The position numbers and the translations under genes were made by a program. Positions 35,132 to 47,500 of a DNA stretch of 64,000 nt are shown piece by piece. Location: positions 90,750 through 154,749 of the forward strand of contig JAFEUB010001183.1 in assembly GCA_024529925.1 (NCBI GenBank). The letters are read 5' to 3'. A model generated the notes under the pieces. That model did not search any database, had not been told where the DNA came from, and saw only the letters and a program-made list of their open reading frames with translations. Each line of letters opens with the position of its first letter. The stretch's first letter is position 1. The DNA is from Ophthalmolycus amberensis (taxonomy: Eukaryota; Chordata; Actinopteri; Perciformes; Zoarcidae).

Positions 35132-35362
35132 TGTTGGACAGGTTATGTGTAGTACTGTATGATATATGGGATACTGCAATGTGTGAATGGTGAATTTTCG
35201 ACACTGTCACTCACTCTAAATGTATGTGCCATAGACTTCTGTAAATACACATCAGCGTTTGAGTCAGCATGTTTCTTCTAACATACAAGTATTTTGTACT
35301 GGAATAATTGTGAATAATTGTGAAAAGTAAAACTACATACATTTCCAAGTTGTACAGTGTAT

Positions 35363-35368
35363 TTTATT
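35363..35368 (-). terminator. AATAAA polyadenylation signal of gene 2, copy 2
   Basis: About 91 bp beyond the gene 2 stop on the minus strand, at the same place as in the other copies. Confidence 0.65.
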
Positions 35369-35458
35369 GTTTGTTGTTTCTTCCAATCAATCCACATACA
35401 TGTATGTTGTATTACACTGAGTAAACATTGAATATTGCTAACACAGCTACTACATATA

Positions 35459-38400
35459 TCACTTGTTAGTTTTACGAGGCTTCTTTTTAGATTGTTTTCT
35501 ACAGTCAGGGCAGAGCCACTTGCCTTTCCGAACACGTTTGATTTTCAGACAGACCAAGTGATACCAGACTACTTTGCAATTTTCATCTTCACACATTATC
35601 ATGTCATCATAGTCCTCAGACTCCCCACAATAACAGTATGTTGGCAAGTGGTCATCATCTGCACTCGCCGAGTTCTCTCCGCATGGTACCTGGATGGCAC
35701 ACAGTGCTGGCGTCTGGACATTCTCTCGAGAATAAAATTTCCCGACAAGTTCTGGTAGGACAGCCTTATTGAAGAAATCTTTGGACGATGCCACCATTAT
35801 GTCCCACATTGATTGGTCTTCTTCAATACGCTCAATGTGGAGGTCCTTCTCTGTCCATAGCACAAAGTCGGCAAACTCGGCATTGCACACACTGATTTGA
35901 GTCTGTATCTGATACATGTGCTCGTGGTCGTTTTTCAAAAATACAAGCTCGCCGTCCTTCTCCAGACAAGTCTTCACGCCTCCTGCAGTCAAGTCATCAA
36001 TTGTACTGTCACGTGCACAGTAGGGACACTTGATTTCAACCACCCCACTGCCACAACAATCGCATGACACCACCGCGTCCGGTGTAGCACCAATGTGCGG
36101 GTAGTCGGGGTGGATGACCCGTTTGATTTTCAGACAGACCAAGTGATACCAGACTACTTTGCAATTTTCATCTTCACACATTATCATGTCATCATAGTCC
36201 TCAGACTCCCCACAATAACAGTATGTTGGCAAGTGGTCATCATCTGCACTCGCCGAGTTCTCTCCGCATGGTACCTGGATGGCACACAGTGCTGGCGTCT
36301 GGACATTCTCTCGAGAATAAAATTTCCCGACAAGTTCTGGTAGGACAGCCTTATTGAAGAAATCTTTGGACGATGCCACCATTATGTCCCACATTGATTG
36401 GTCTTCTTCAATACGCTCAATGTGGAGGTCCTTCTCTGTCCATAGCACAAAGTCCGCAAACTCGGCATTGCACACACTGATTTGAGTCTGTATCTGATAC
36501 ATGTGCTCGTGGTCGTTTTTCAAAAATACAAGCTCGCCGTCCTTCTCCAGACAAGTCTTCACGCCTCCTGCAGTCAAGTCATCAATTGTACTGTCACGTG
36601 CACAGTAGGGACACTTGATTTCAACCACCCCACTGCCACAACAATCGCATGACACCACCGCGTCCGGTGTAGCACCAATGTGCGGGTAGTCGGGGTGGAT
36701 GACAAATCCAGAGTCGTGAATCAAAAAATTGTCATGTGATTCTGTCATCTTCCCCGAGTACGCTTTTCGGGCTGTGTCCTCGTGCTTGCACCCCCATTTA
36801 GTTGCATCCACAGAGAAAGAGGTCGACTCTGGGTAGCATATAGATTTTATCAGAGACTGCGATGGTAGATCAGGGTTTGATGTACATACTCGCTTCATCT
36901 TTGAGGCGGTTATGCGGCCAGATCTGAATCGGAACCACAGTTTACTTGACGCTTGGGATCTGGTAGCCTGTTCCACAGATTTCGCCTGTTCCGCTGTAAC
37001 AGTCAGCTCCACTTCTTCACATTTCTTTAATAATTCAATAAAATTGAGCGTCAAGTGTTCTGGTTTGTATAGGCTTGTCAACACACAAGGAAATGTCTCT
37101 GACAGTGATGTGGGCCTGAACTGCTTGCATATGTCAGGCACTACCCTCAAAACAGCAGCTTTTGATCCCGCCAGGCTCAATTGCTGAAACAGGGTGTTCA
37201 GTTCGCCTGCAGTCGGTGAAGGCACTGCTTTTACCTGCCGCTTTCCAGGGGTTGCAGTATTGTCACAAACAAGGGAGTCCAACCGTCTTTTCTTAGTCTT
37301 AGCAGATGTGAAGTCTATCTCATTGGTTGGAAGATAATGTACATCTCGTAGACTGGGTGGAAGTTTCCAATATGCCGCCGCCTGTGTCACTGTACGAGAA
37401 TCTCGAATGCGCGATGTCGTCTCAATCCAAAACAGCAGGGCACTCACATGCGTACAGGTCTCGCCAAGGCCAGCCATACAGTTACAGTGCGCGCAAAGAA
37501 TCTTTCCTGTCTTCTCAGCAACCAGCCACGGCTTCAGAGCAGTCTCTCTCAGGCGTTGTGAATGCATTACCTGTAACAGGGGAAATTAAGTTGTTACATA
37601 TATTTTATAATATGAAGGTAAAAAAACATGGAGATTCTAATTTATCCAAAATACTGAGATTTAATTGGTTTTGACCAGAGATTTCATTTTTCTTTCCCAG
37701 TTACACACACATAAAGCTGGGTTCGAGTGTTTGATGTATCTCTGTGCATTGAATTAGAAAAAAAAAGTAAAATAATTTATAAAAGTAAGTCGATAGAACA
37801 TGGGAATCTTAAATTAATTTTCTAGATATCCACACCCCTGATAATATATAGTCATTGTGTGCATGTGTGTAGCCTGTAGGAATTAACTTTAAACTAACCC
37901 CTAACTTCACCCCCCCCCCCCCCACACACACACACACATATATATTATATAATTATATATTACATATTAATTATATATATATATGTGTGTGTGTGGGGGG
38001 GGGATGAAGTTAGGGGTTAGTTTAAAGTTAATTCCTACACACACGCACACAATGACATGCATGTACAATGTACACAAACACACGTGTCTGTTTGCACTGA
38101 GTAAACATTGAATATTGCTAAATATCTGACCAGATCTGTATATATTTACCCTTCCAATGACGAGATGAGAATTGTCGACGACCGTTGCTTTGACGTCTCG
38201 GACCCATCCACTGACAAACTGATTATAAGCGTCGAGCCCTTTGTAGCACTCCAACTCGTCTTTTGTGTAAGGACTCGGGGTGTTCACGAGATACGTGTAG
38301 ATGTTGGCGTAGTTTACCGATGGAAGATAAGTAGGATCGGCACTGAAACGATCTGCACTCATCGTATAGGGATCCAAGTTACCAATAACCTTCAATTTGG

Positions 38401-38482
38401 CCAGGTAGCGAACCTTTGATGCACTATCCAGTGATTCAAAGTATGGTATTTTCGCCGCACTTCCTTGTTTACTCGCCGCCAT
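35459..38482 (-). CDS. SWIM zinc finger / duplicated YqaJ-like nuclease / PHD finger protein, copy 2
   Basis: Proposed CDS complement(join(35459..37570, 38150..38482)), 814 aa. Exon 1 encodes 111 aa without a named domain. Exon 2 begins with a SWIM finger (C140, C142, C150, H152). A YqaJ-like PD-(D/E)xK nuclease follows: GRITAS 329-334, E375, D414 (GATPDA), E428 and K430 (VVEIKCPYC), then a PHD finger. Residues 402-596 are repeated exactly in frame as 597-791, giving a second D609/E623/K625 set and a second PHD. The first PHD lacks its final Cys pair; the second is complete, ending at C798 and C801. The second core lacks its own GRITAS/KHED part. Without the duplication the protein would be 619 aa. 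YqaJ partners of ISL2EU elements are thought to be exonucleases or recombinases in transposition; the exact role is not known. Confidence 0.85.
35535..36703. repeat. 584-bp tandem duplication inside gene 2, copy 2
   Basis: Unit 35535-36118 is repeated as 36120-36703 with one extra C at 36119, so the offset is 585 bp, exactly 195 codons. The two units are nearly identical; one difference is AGTCGGC versus AGTCCGC near 35869/36452. The same marker distinguishes the two blocks in copy 1, so the duplication predates the block duplication of the array. Confidence 0.9.
37571..38149 (-). other. Intron of gene 2, copy 2
   Basis: 579-bp GT-AG intron matching that of copy 1, phase 0, containing the palindrome at 37853-38054. 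The intron ends differ from copy 1 only in simple-repeat lengths. Confidence 0.75.
37853..38054. repeat. Palindrome in gene 2 intron, copy 2
   Basis: Same foldback as in copy 1, with C14 and (AC)7 instead of C18 and (AC)6. Perfect 33-bp arms begin at 37877 and end at 38037. Confidence 0.85.
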
Positions 38483-38485
38483 GTT
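38475..38485 (-). promoter_or_regulatory. YY1-like motif overlapping the gene 2 start codon, copy 2
   Basis: AACATGGCGGC on the minus strand; its ATG at 38482 is the start chosen for gene 2. The same arrangement occurs in copies 0 and 1. Confidence 0.35.
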
Positions 38486-38557
38486 GGATCTGTATGTACT
38501 CCAACATGGCGGACAGACTCGTAACTAAGGAGATCGTGATGTAGGTGAGACCACTCT

Positions 38558-41500
38558 ATTGGTTCTCAGTACTCCTGAGTGAGCTCCAACTTCAGGCCAC
38601 CATGTGGCAAAGATTTGCACCAAGAAGACTCATTGCACTCGAATTGACCATTCATCAAATGCTAATGGTGTGCACACATTTAAGTTGATAGTTGTATCTT
38701 CATGGAGCCTTTGTGTTCTTACATAGTCTAGACCACTGAAACCTCATCAAAAAGTAGGCGGAGTTCATGTGACTTGGCTGCATTCAGTATTTAAGATGGT
38801 CAAATTTGAGCAGGAAGCACCACTTCCACAGCTTCCTGGGCACAACACAGATGATGCAAGGAGTGAACCATCTGGACTATGGGGGAACTCATGACTGCTC
38901 TCTGTAAGTCATTTATATTTCCTCAACTTGAGCATTGGCTTGTGTTTTTAATTCAGTAAGTGCTACTTGTTGAGGTGGTTGAACATGACAAATACTACAG
39001 ACTACAACTGAAGATAGATTTCAATGAAATCACATTCAGATAACCTCAAACTGAGACACTGATGATTCTTTCGTTCATAAGTGCTTCTCTTTGGGGTTGT
39101 CTTGGTTGTGTGTTCTTCAACAGACATATCAGGGGACAAATGCACAGACAGTAGATTTCCATCATTTTAAAATGACGAGCTAAATGCATAAATTAGGCAC
39201 CAAAGCTACCCAAACACAAGCACTGACTTGACTTGTGAATGCAGTAAGTGCTTTTTGTTGGGGTAGTTTTGCTGACCTCTGAAATCCCAGCCTTCCTTTC
39301 AAAGAATTTATGAAGAAAGCCCTTCTAGATCGATTGTTACTAGTTAAAGAACATGATTTCTAAGTCTTCTTACTACCCTAACTTGAGCATTGACTGTTGA
39401 ATTCTGTAAGTGCTTTTTGTTGGGGTAGTTTTGCTGATCCCTACATCTTCAAGTGTGTAAGCTGTATTTCTTTTCAAATCTCTACTGAGATATCTTCTAA
39501 CATTTTAGTCCCTGATTCTGCATTGGAATCAGTTTCAAATCTGTTGTCTATTGTTTCAGAAGCTGTCTTGGGGTCTTAAAGTAGAATGTGCCTTTTGGAG
39601 TAGATGTACAGTGCTAACTGTATTTCTTTGTATTGGTTCTCAGTACTCCTGAGTGAGCTCCAACTTCAGGCCACCATGTGGCAAAGATTTGCACCAAGAA
39701 GACTCATTGCACTCGAATTGACCATTCATCAAATGCTAATGGTGTGCTTACATTTAAGTTGATAGTTGTATCTTCATGGAGCCTTTGTGTTCTTACATAG
39801 TCTAGACCACTGAAACCTCATCAAAAAGTAGGCGGAGTTCATGTGACTTGGCTGCATTCAGTATTTAAGTTGGTCAAATTTGAGCAGGAAGCACCACTTC
39901 CACAGCTTCCTGGGCACAACACAGATGATGCAAGGAGTGAACCATCTGGACTATGGGGGAACTCATGACTGCTCTCTGTAAGTCATTTATATTTCCTCAA
40001 CTTGAGCATTGGCTTGTGTTTTTAATTCAGTAAGTGCTACTTGTTGAGGTGGTTGAACATGACAAATACTACAGACTACAACTGAAGATAGATTTCAATG
40101 AAATCACATTCAGATAACCTCAAACTGAGACACTGATGATTCTTTCGTTCATAAGTGCTTCTCTTTGGGGTTGTCTTGGTTGTGTGTTCTTCAACAGACA
40201 TATCAGGGGACAAATGCACAGACAGTAGATTTCCATCATTTTAAAATGACGAGCTAAATGCATAAATTAGTCACCAAAGCTACCCAAACACAAGCACTGA
40301 CTTGACTTGTGAATGCAGTAAGTGCTTTTTGTTGGGGTAGTTTTGCTGACCTCTGAAATCCCAGCCTTCCTTTCAAAGAATTTATGAAGAAAGCCCTTCT
40401 AGATCGATTGTTACTAGTTAAAGAACATGATTTCTAAGTCTTCTTACTACCCTAACTTGAGCATTGACTGTTGAATTCTGTAAGTGCTTTTTGTTGGGGT
40501 AGTTTTGCTGATCCCTACATCTTCAAGTGTGTAAGCTGTATTTCTTTTCAAATCTCTACTGAGATATCTTCTAACATTTTAGTCCCTGATTCTGCATTGG
40601 AATCAGTTTCAAATCTGTTGTCTATTGTTTCAGAAGCTGTCTTGGGGTCTTAAAGTAGAATGTGCCTTTTGGAGTAGATGTACAGTGCTAACTGTATTTC
40701 TTTGTATTGGTTCTCAGTACTCCTGAGTGAGCTCCAACTTCAGGCCACCATGTGGCAAAGATTTGCACCAAGAAGACTCATTGCACTCGAATTGACCATT
40801 CATCAAATGCTAATGGTGTGCATACATTTAAGTTGATAGTTGTATCTTCATGGAGCCTTTGTGTTCTTACATAGTCTAGACCACTGAAACCTCATCAAAA
40901 AGTAGGCGGAGTTCATGTGACTTGGCTGCATTCAGTATTTAAGATGATCAAATTTGAGCAGGAAGCACCACTTCCACAGCTTCCTGGGCACAACACAGAT
41001 GATGCAAGGAGCAAACCATCTGGACTACGGGGGAACTCATGACTGCTCTCTGTAAGTCATTTATATTTCCTCAACTTGAGCATTGGCTTGTGTTTTTAAT
41101 TCAGTAAGTGCTACTTGTTGAGGTGGTTGAACATGACAAATACTACAGACTACAACTGAAGAAAGATGTCAATGAAATCACATTCAGATAACCTCAAACT
41201 GAGACACTGATGATTCTTTCGTTCATAAGTGCTTCTCTTTGGGGTTGTCTTGGTTGTGTGTTCTTCAACAGACATATCAGGGGACAAATGCACAGACAGT
41301 AGATTTCCATCATTTTAAAATGACGAGCTAAATGCATAAATTAGGCACCAAAGCTACCCAAACACAAGCACTGACTTGACTTGTGAATGCAGTAAGTCCC
41401 TTTTGTTGGGGTAGTTTTGCTGACCTCTGAAATCCCAGCCTTCCTTTCAAAGAATTTATGAAGAAAGCCCTTCTAGATCGATTGTTACTAGTTAAAGAAC

Positions 41501-44500
41501 ATGATTTCTAAGTCTTCTTACTACCCTAACTTGAGCATTGACTGTTGAATTCTGTAAGTGCTTTTTGTTGGGGTAGTTTTGCTGATCCCTACATCTTCAA
41601 GTGTGTAAGCTGTATTTCTTTTCAAATCTCTACTGAGATATCTTCTAACATTTTAGTCCCTGATTCTGCATTGGAATCAGTTTCAAATCTGTTGTCTATT
41701 GTTTCAGAAGCTGTCTTGGGGTCTTAAAGTAGAATGTGCCTTTTGGAGTAGATGTACAGTGCTAACTGTATTTCTTTGTATTGGTTCTCAGTACTCCTGA
41801 GTGAGCTCCAACTTCAGGCCACCATGTGGCAAAGATTTGCACCAAGAAGACTCATTGCACTCGAATTGACCATTCATCAAATGCTAATGGTGTGCATACA
41901 TTTAAGTTGATAGTTGTATCTTCATGGAGCCTTTGTGTTCTTACATAGTCTAGACCACTGAAACCTCATCAAAAAGTAGGCGGAGTTCATGTGACTTGGC
42001 TGCATTCAGTATTTAAGATGGTCAAATTTGAGCAGGAAGCACCACTTCCACAGCTTCCTGGGCACAACACAGATGATGCAAGGAGCGAACCATCTGGACT
42101 ACGGGGGAACTCATGACTGCTCTCTGTAAGTCATTTATATTTCCTCAACTTGAGCATTGGCTTGTGTTTTTAATTCAGTAAGTGCTACTTGTTGAGGTGG
42201 TTGAACATGACAAATACTACAGACTACAACTGAAGAAAGATGTCAATGAAATCACATTCAGATAACCTCAAACTGAGACACTGATGATTCTTTCGTTCAT
42301 AAGTGCTTCTCTTTGGGGTTGTCTTGGTTGTGTGTTCTTCAACAGACATATCAGGGGACAAATGCACAGACAGTAGATTTCCATCATTTTAAAATGACGA
42401 GCTAAATGCATAAATTAGGCACCAAAGCTACCCAAACACAAGCACTGACTTGACTTGTGAATGCAGTAAGTGCTTTTTGTTGGGGTAGTTTTGCTGACCT
42501 CTGAAATCCCAGCCTTCCTTTCAAAGAATTTATGAAGAAAGCCCTTCTAGATCGATTGTTACTAGTTAAAGAACATGATTTCTAAGTCTTCTTACTACCC
42601 TAACTTGAGCATTGACTGTTGAATTCTGTAAGTGCTTTTTGTTGGGGTAGTTTTGCTGATCCCTACATCTTCAAGTGTGTAAGCTGTATTTCTTTTCAAA
42701 TCTCTACTGAGATATCTTCTAACATTTTAGTCCCTGATTCTGCATTGGAATCAGTTTCAAATCTGTTGTCTATTGTTTCAGAAGCTGTCTTGGGGTCTTA
42801 AAGTAGAATGTGCCTTTTGGAGTAGATGTACAGTGCTAACTGTATTTCTTTGTATTGGTTCTCAGTACTCCTGAGTGAGCTCCAACTTCAGGCCACCATG
42901 TGGCAAAGATTTGCAACAAGAAGACTCATTGCACTCGAATTGACCATTCATCAAATGCTAATGGTGTGCATACATTTAAGTTGATAGTTGTATCTTCATG
43001 GAGCCTTTGTGTTCTTACATAGTCTAGACCAATGAAACCTCATCAAAAAGTAGGCGGAGTTCATGTGACTTGGCTGCATTCAGTATTTAAGATGGTCAAA
43101 TTTGAGCAGGAAGCACCACTTCCACAGCTTCCTGGGCACAACACAGATGATGCAAGGAGCGAACCATCTGGACTACGGGGGAACTCATGACTGCTCTCTG
43201 TAAGTCATTTATATTTCCTCAACTTGAGCATTGGCTTGTGTTTTTAATTCAGTAAGTGCTACTTGTTGAGGTGGTTGAACAGGACAAATACTACAGACTA
43301 CAACTGAAGAAAGATGTCAATGAAATCACATTCAGATAACCTCAAACTGAGACACTGATGATTCTTTCGTTCATAAGTGCTTCTCTTTGGGGTTGTCTTG
43401 GTTGTGTGTTCTTCAACAGACATATCAGGGGACAAATGCACAGACAGTAGATTTCCATCATTTTAAAATGACGAGCTAAATGCATAAATTAGGCACCAAA
43501 GCTACCCAAACACAAGCACTGACTTGACTTGTGAATGCAGTAAGTGCTTTTTGTTGGGGTAGTTTTGCTGACCTCTGAAATCCCAGCCTTCCTTTCAAAG
43601 AATTTATGAAGAAAGCCCTTCTAGATCGATTGTTACTAGTTAAAGAACATGATTTCTAAGTCTTCTTACTACCCTAACTTGAGCATTGACTGTTGAATTC
43701 TGTAAGTGCTTTTTGTTGGGGTAGTTTTGCTGATCCCTACATCTTCAAGTCTGTAAGCTGTATTTCTTTTCAAATCTCTACTGAGATATCTTCTAACATT
43801 TTAGTCCCTGATGCTGCATTGGAATCAGTTTCAAATCTGTTGTCTATTGTTTCAGAAGCTGTCTTGGGGTCTTAAAGTAGAATGTGCCTTTTGGAGTAGA
43901 TGTACAGTGCTAACTGTATTTCTTTGTATTGGTTCTCAGTACTCCTGAGTGAGCTCCAACTTCAGGCCACCATGTGGCAAAGATTTGCACCAAGAAGACT
44001 CATTGCACTCGAATTGACCATTCATCAAATGCTAATGGTGTGCATACATTTAAGTTGATAGTTGTATCTTCATGGAGCCTTTGTGTTCTTACATAGTCTA
44101 GACCACTGAAACCTCATCAAAAAGTAGGCGGAGTTCATGTGACTTGGCTGCATTCAGTATTTAAGATGGTCAAATTTGAGCAGGAAGCACCACTTCCACA
44201 GCTTCCTGGGCACAACACAGATGATGCAAGGAGCGAACCATCTGGACTACGGGGGAACTCATGACTGCTCTCTGTAAGTCATTTATATTTCCTCAACTTG
44301 AGCATTGGCTTGTGTTTTTAATTCAGTAAGTGCTACTTGTTGAGGTGGTTGAACATGACAAATACTACAGACTACAACTGAAGAAAGATGTCAATGAAAT
44401 CACATTCAGATAACCTCAAACTGAGACACTGATGATTCTTTCGTTCATAAGTGCTTCTCTTTGGGGTTGTCTTGGTTGTGTGTTCTTCAACAGACATATC

Positions 44501-47500
44501 AGGGGACAAATGCACAGACAGTAGATTTCCATCATTTTAAAATGACGAGCTAAATGCATAAATTAGGCACCAAAGCTACCCAAACACAAGCACTGACTTG
44601 ACTTGTGAATGCAGTAAGTGCTTTTTGTTGGGGTAGTTTTGCTGACCTCTGAAATCCCAGCCTTCCTTTCAAAGAATTTATGAAGAAAGCCCTTCTAGAT
44701 CGATTGTTACTAGTTAAAGAACATGATTTCTAAGTCTTCTTACTACCCTAACTTGAGCATTGACTGTTGAATTCTGTAAGTGCTTTTTGTTGGGGTAGTT
44801 TTGCTGATCCCTACATCTTCAAGTGTGTAAGCTGTATTTCTTTTCAAATCTCTACTGAGATATCTTCTAACATTTTAGTCCCTGATTCTGCATTGGAATC
44901 AGTTTCAAATCTGTTGTCTATTGTTTCAGAAGCTGTCTTGGGGTCTTAAAGTAGAATGTGCCTTTTGGAGTAGATGTACAGTGCTAACTGTATTTCTTTG
45001 TATTGGTTCTCAGTACTCCTGAGTGAGCTCCAACTTCAGGCCACCATGTGGCAAAGATTTGCACCAAGAAGACTCATTGCACTCGAATTGACCATTCATC
45101 AAATGCTAATGGTGTGCATACATTTAAGTTGATAGTTGTATCTTCATGGAGCCTTTGTGTTCTTACATAGTCTAGACCACTGAAACCTCATCAAAAAGTA
45201 GGCGGAGTTCATGTGACTTGGCTGCATTCAGTATTTAAGATGGTCAAATTTGAGCAGGAAGCACCACTTCCACAGCTTCCTGGGCACAACACAGATGATG
45301 CAAGGAGCGAACCATCTGGACTACGGGGGAACTCATGACTGCTCTCTGTAAGTCATTTATATTTCCTCAACTTGAGCATTGGCTTGTGTTTTTAATTCAG
45401 TAAGTGCTACTTGTTGAGGTGGTTGAACAGGACAAATACTACAGACTACAACTGAAGAAAGATGTCAATGAAATCACATTCAGATAACCTCAAACTGAGA
45501 CACTGATGATTCTTTCGTTCATAAGTGCTTCTCTTTGGGGTTGTCTTGGTTGTGTGTTCTTCAACAGACATATCAGGGGACAAATGCACAGACAGTAGAT
45601 TTCCATCATTTTAAAATGACGAGCTAAATGCATAAATTAGGCACCAAAGCTACCCAAACACAAGCACTGACTTGACTTGTGAATGCAGTAAGTGCTTTTT
45701 GTTGGGGTAGTTTTGCTGACCTCTGAAATCCCAGCCTTCCTTTCAAAGAATTTATGAAGAAAGCCCTTCTAGATCGATTGTTACTAGTTAAAGAACATGA
45801 TTTCTAAGTCTTCTTACTACCCTAACTTGAGCATTGACTGTTGAATTCTGTAAGTGCTTTTTGTTGGGGTAGTTTTGCTGATCCCTACATCTTCAAGTCT
45901 GTAAGCTGTATTTCTTTTCAAATCTCTACTGAGATATCTTCTAACATTTTAGTCCCTGATGCTGCATTGGAATCAGTTTCAAATCTGTTGTCTATTGTTT
46001 CAGAAGCTGTCTTGGGGTCTTAAAGTAGAATGTGCCTTTTGGAGTAGATGTACAGTGCTAACTGTATTTCTTTGTATTGGTTCTCAGTACTCCTGAGTGA
46101 GCTCCAACTTCAGGCCACCATGTGGCAAAGATTTGCACCAAGAAGACTCATTGCACTCGAATTGACCATTCATCAAATGCTAATGGTGTGCATACATTTA
46201 AGTTGATAGTTGTATCTTCATGGAGCCTTTGTGTTCTTACATAGTCTAGACCACTGAAACCTCATCAAAAAGTAGGCGGAGTTCATGTGACTTGGCTGCA
46301 TTCAGTATTTAAGATGGTCAAATTTGAGCAGGAAGCACCACTTCCACAGCTTCCTGGGCACAACACAGATGATGCAAGGAGCGAACCATCTGGACTACGG
46401 GGGAACTCATGACTGCTCTCTGTAAGTCATTTATATTTCCTCAACTTGAGCATTGGCTTGCGTTTTTAATTCAGTAAGTGGTACTTGTTGAGGTGGTTGA
46501 ATATGACAAATACTACAGACTACAACTGAAGAAAGATGTCAATGAAATCACATTCAGATAACCTCAAACTGAGACACTGATGATTCTTTCGTTCATAAGT
46601 GCTTCTCTTTGGGGTTGTCTTGGTTGTGTGTTCTTCAACAGACATATCAGGGGACAAATGCACAGACAGTAGATTTCCATCATTTTAAAATGACGAGCTA
46701 AATGCATAAATTAGGCACCAAAGCTACCCAAACACAAGCACTGACTTGACTTGTGAATGCAGTAAGTGCTTTTTGTTGGGGTAGTTTTGCTGACCTCTGA
46801 AATCCCAGCCTTCCTTTCAAAGAATTTATGAAGAAAGCCCTTCTAGATCGATTGTTACTAGTTAAAGAACATGATTTCTAAGTCTTCTTACTACCCTAAC
46901 TTGAGCATTGACTGTTGAATTCTGTAAGTGCTTTTTGTTGGGGTAGTTTTGCTGATCCCTACATCTTCAAGTGTGTAAGCTGTATTTCTTTTCAAATCTC
47001 TACTGAGATATCTTCTAACATTTTAGTCCCTGATTCTGCATTGGAATCAGTTTCAAATCTGTTGTCTATTGTTTCAGAAGCTGTCTTGGGGTCTTAAAGT
47101 AGAATGTGCCTTTTGGAGTAGATGTACAGTGCTAACTGTATTTCTTTGTATTGGTTCTCAGTACTCCTGAGTGAGCTCCAACTTCAGGCCACCATGTGGC
47201 AAAGATTTGCACCAAGAAGACTCATTGCACTCGAATTGACCATTCATCAAATGCTAATGGTGTGCATACATTTAAGTTGATAGTTGTATCTTCATGGAGC
47301 CTTTGTGTTCTTACATAGTCTAGACCACTGAAACCTCATCAAAAAGTAGGCGGAGTTCATGTGACTTGGCTGCATTCAGTATTTAAGATGGTCAAATTTG
47401 AGCAGGAAGCACCACTTCCACAGCTTCCTGGGCACAACACAGATGATGCAAGGAGCGAACCATCTGGACTACGGGGGAACTCATGACTGCTCTCTGTAAG

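Larger units (their letters stand above)
33438..38557 (+). mobile_element. ISL2EU-type transposon copy 2, complete
   Basis: 5,120 bp, from AGAGTGGTCTTG to AGACCACTCT, flanked by AT (33436-33437, 38558-38559). Both genes are uninterrupted, making it the best candidate autonomous copy here. It begins exactly 9,566 bp after copy 1 and lies at the same unit position with shared flanking variants, so it was copied together with the satellite. The only clear oddity is the in-frame tandem duplication inside gene 2, also present in copy 1. Confidence 0.9.

Noticed and set aside
35535..36703. Gene 2 duplication as a purely assembly-made repeat
   Set aside because: The two units differ by at least one base, and the same pair of alleles occurs in copy 1 on both sides of the satellite insert. 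It is therefore likely real, though not proven without reads.
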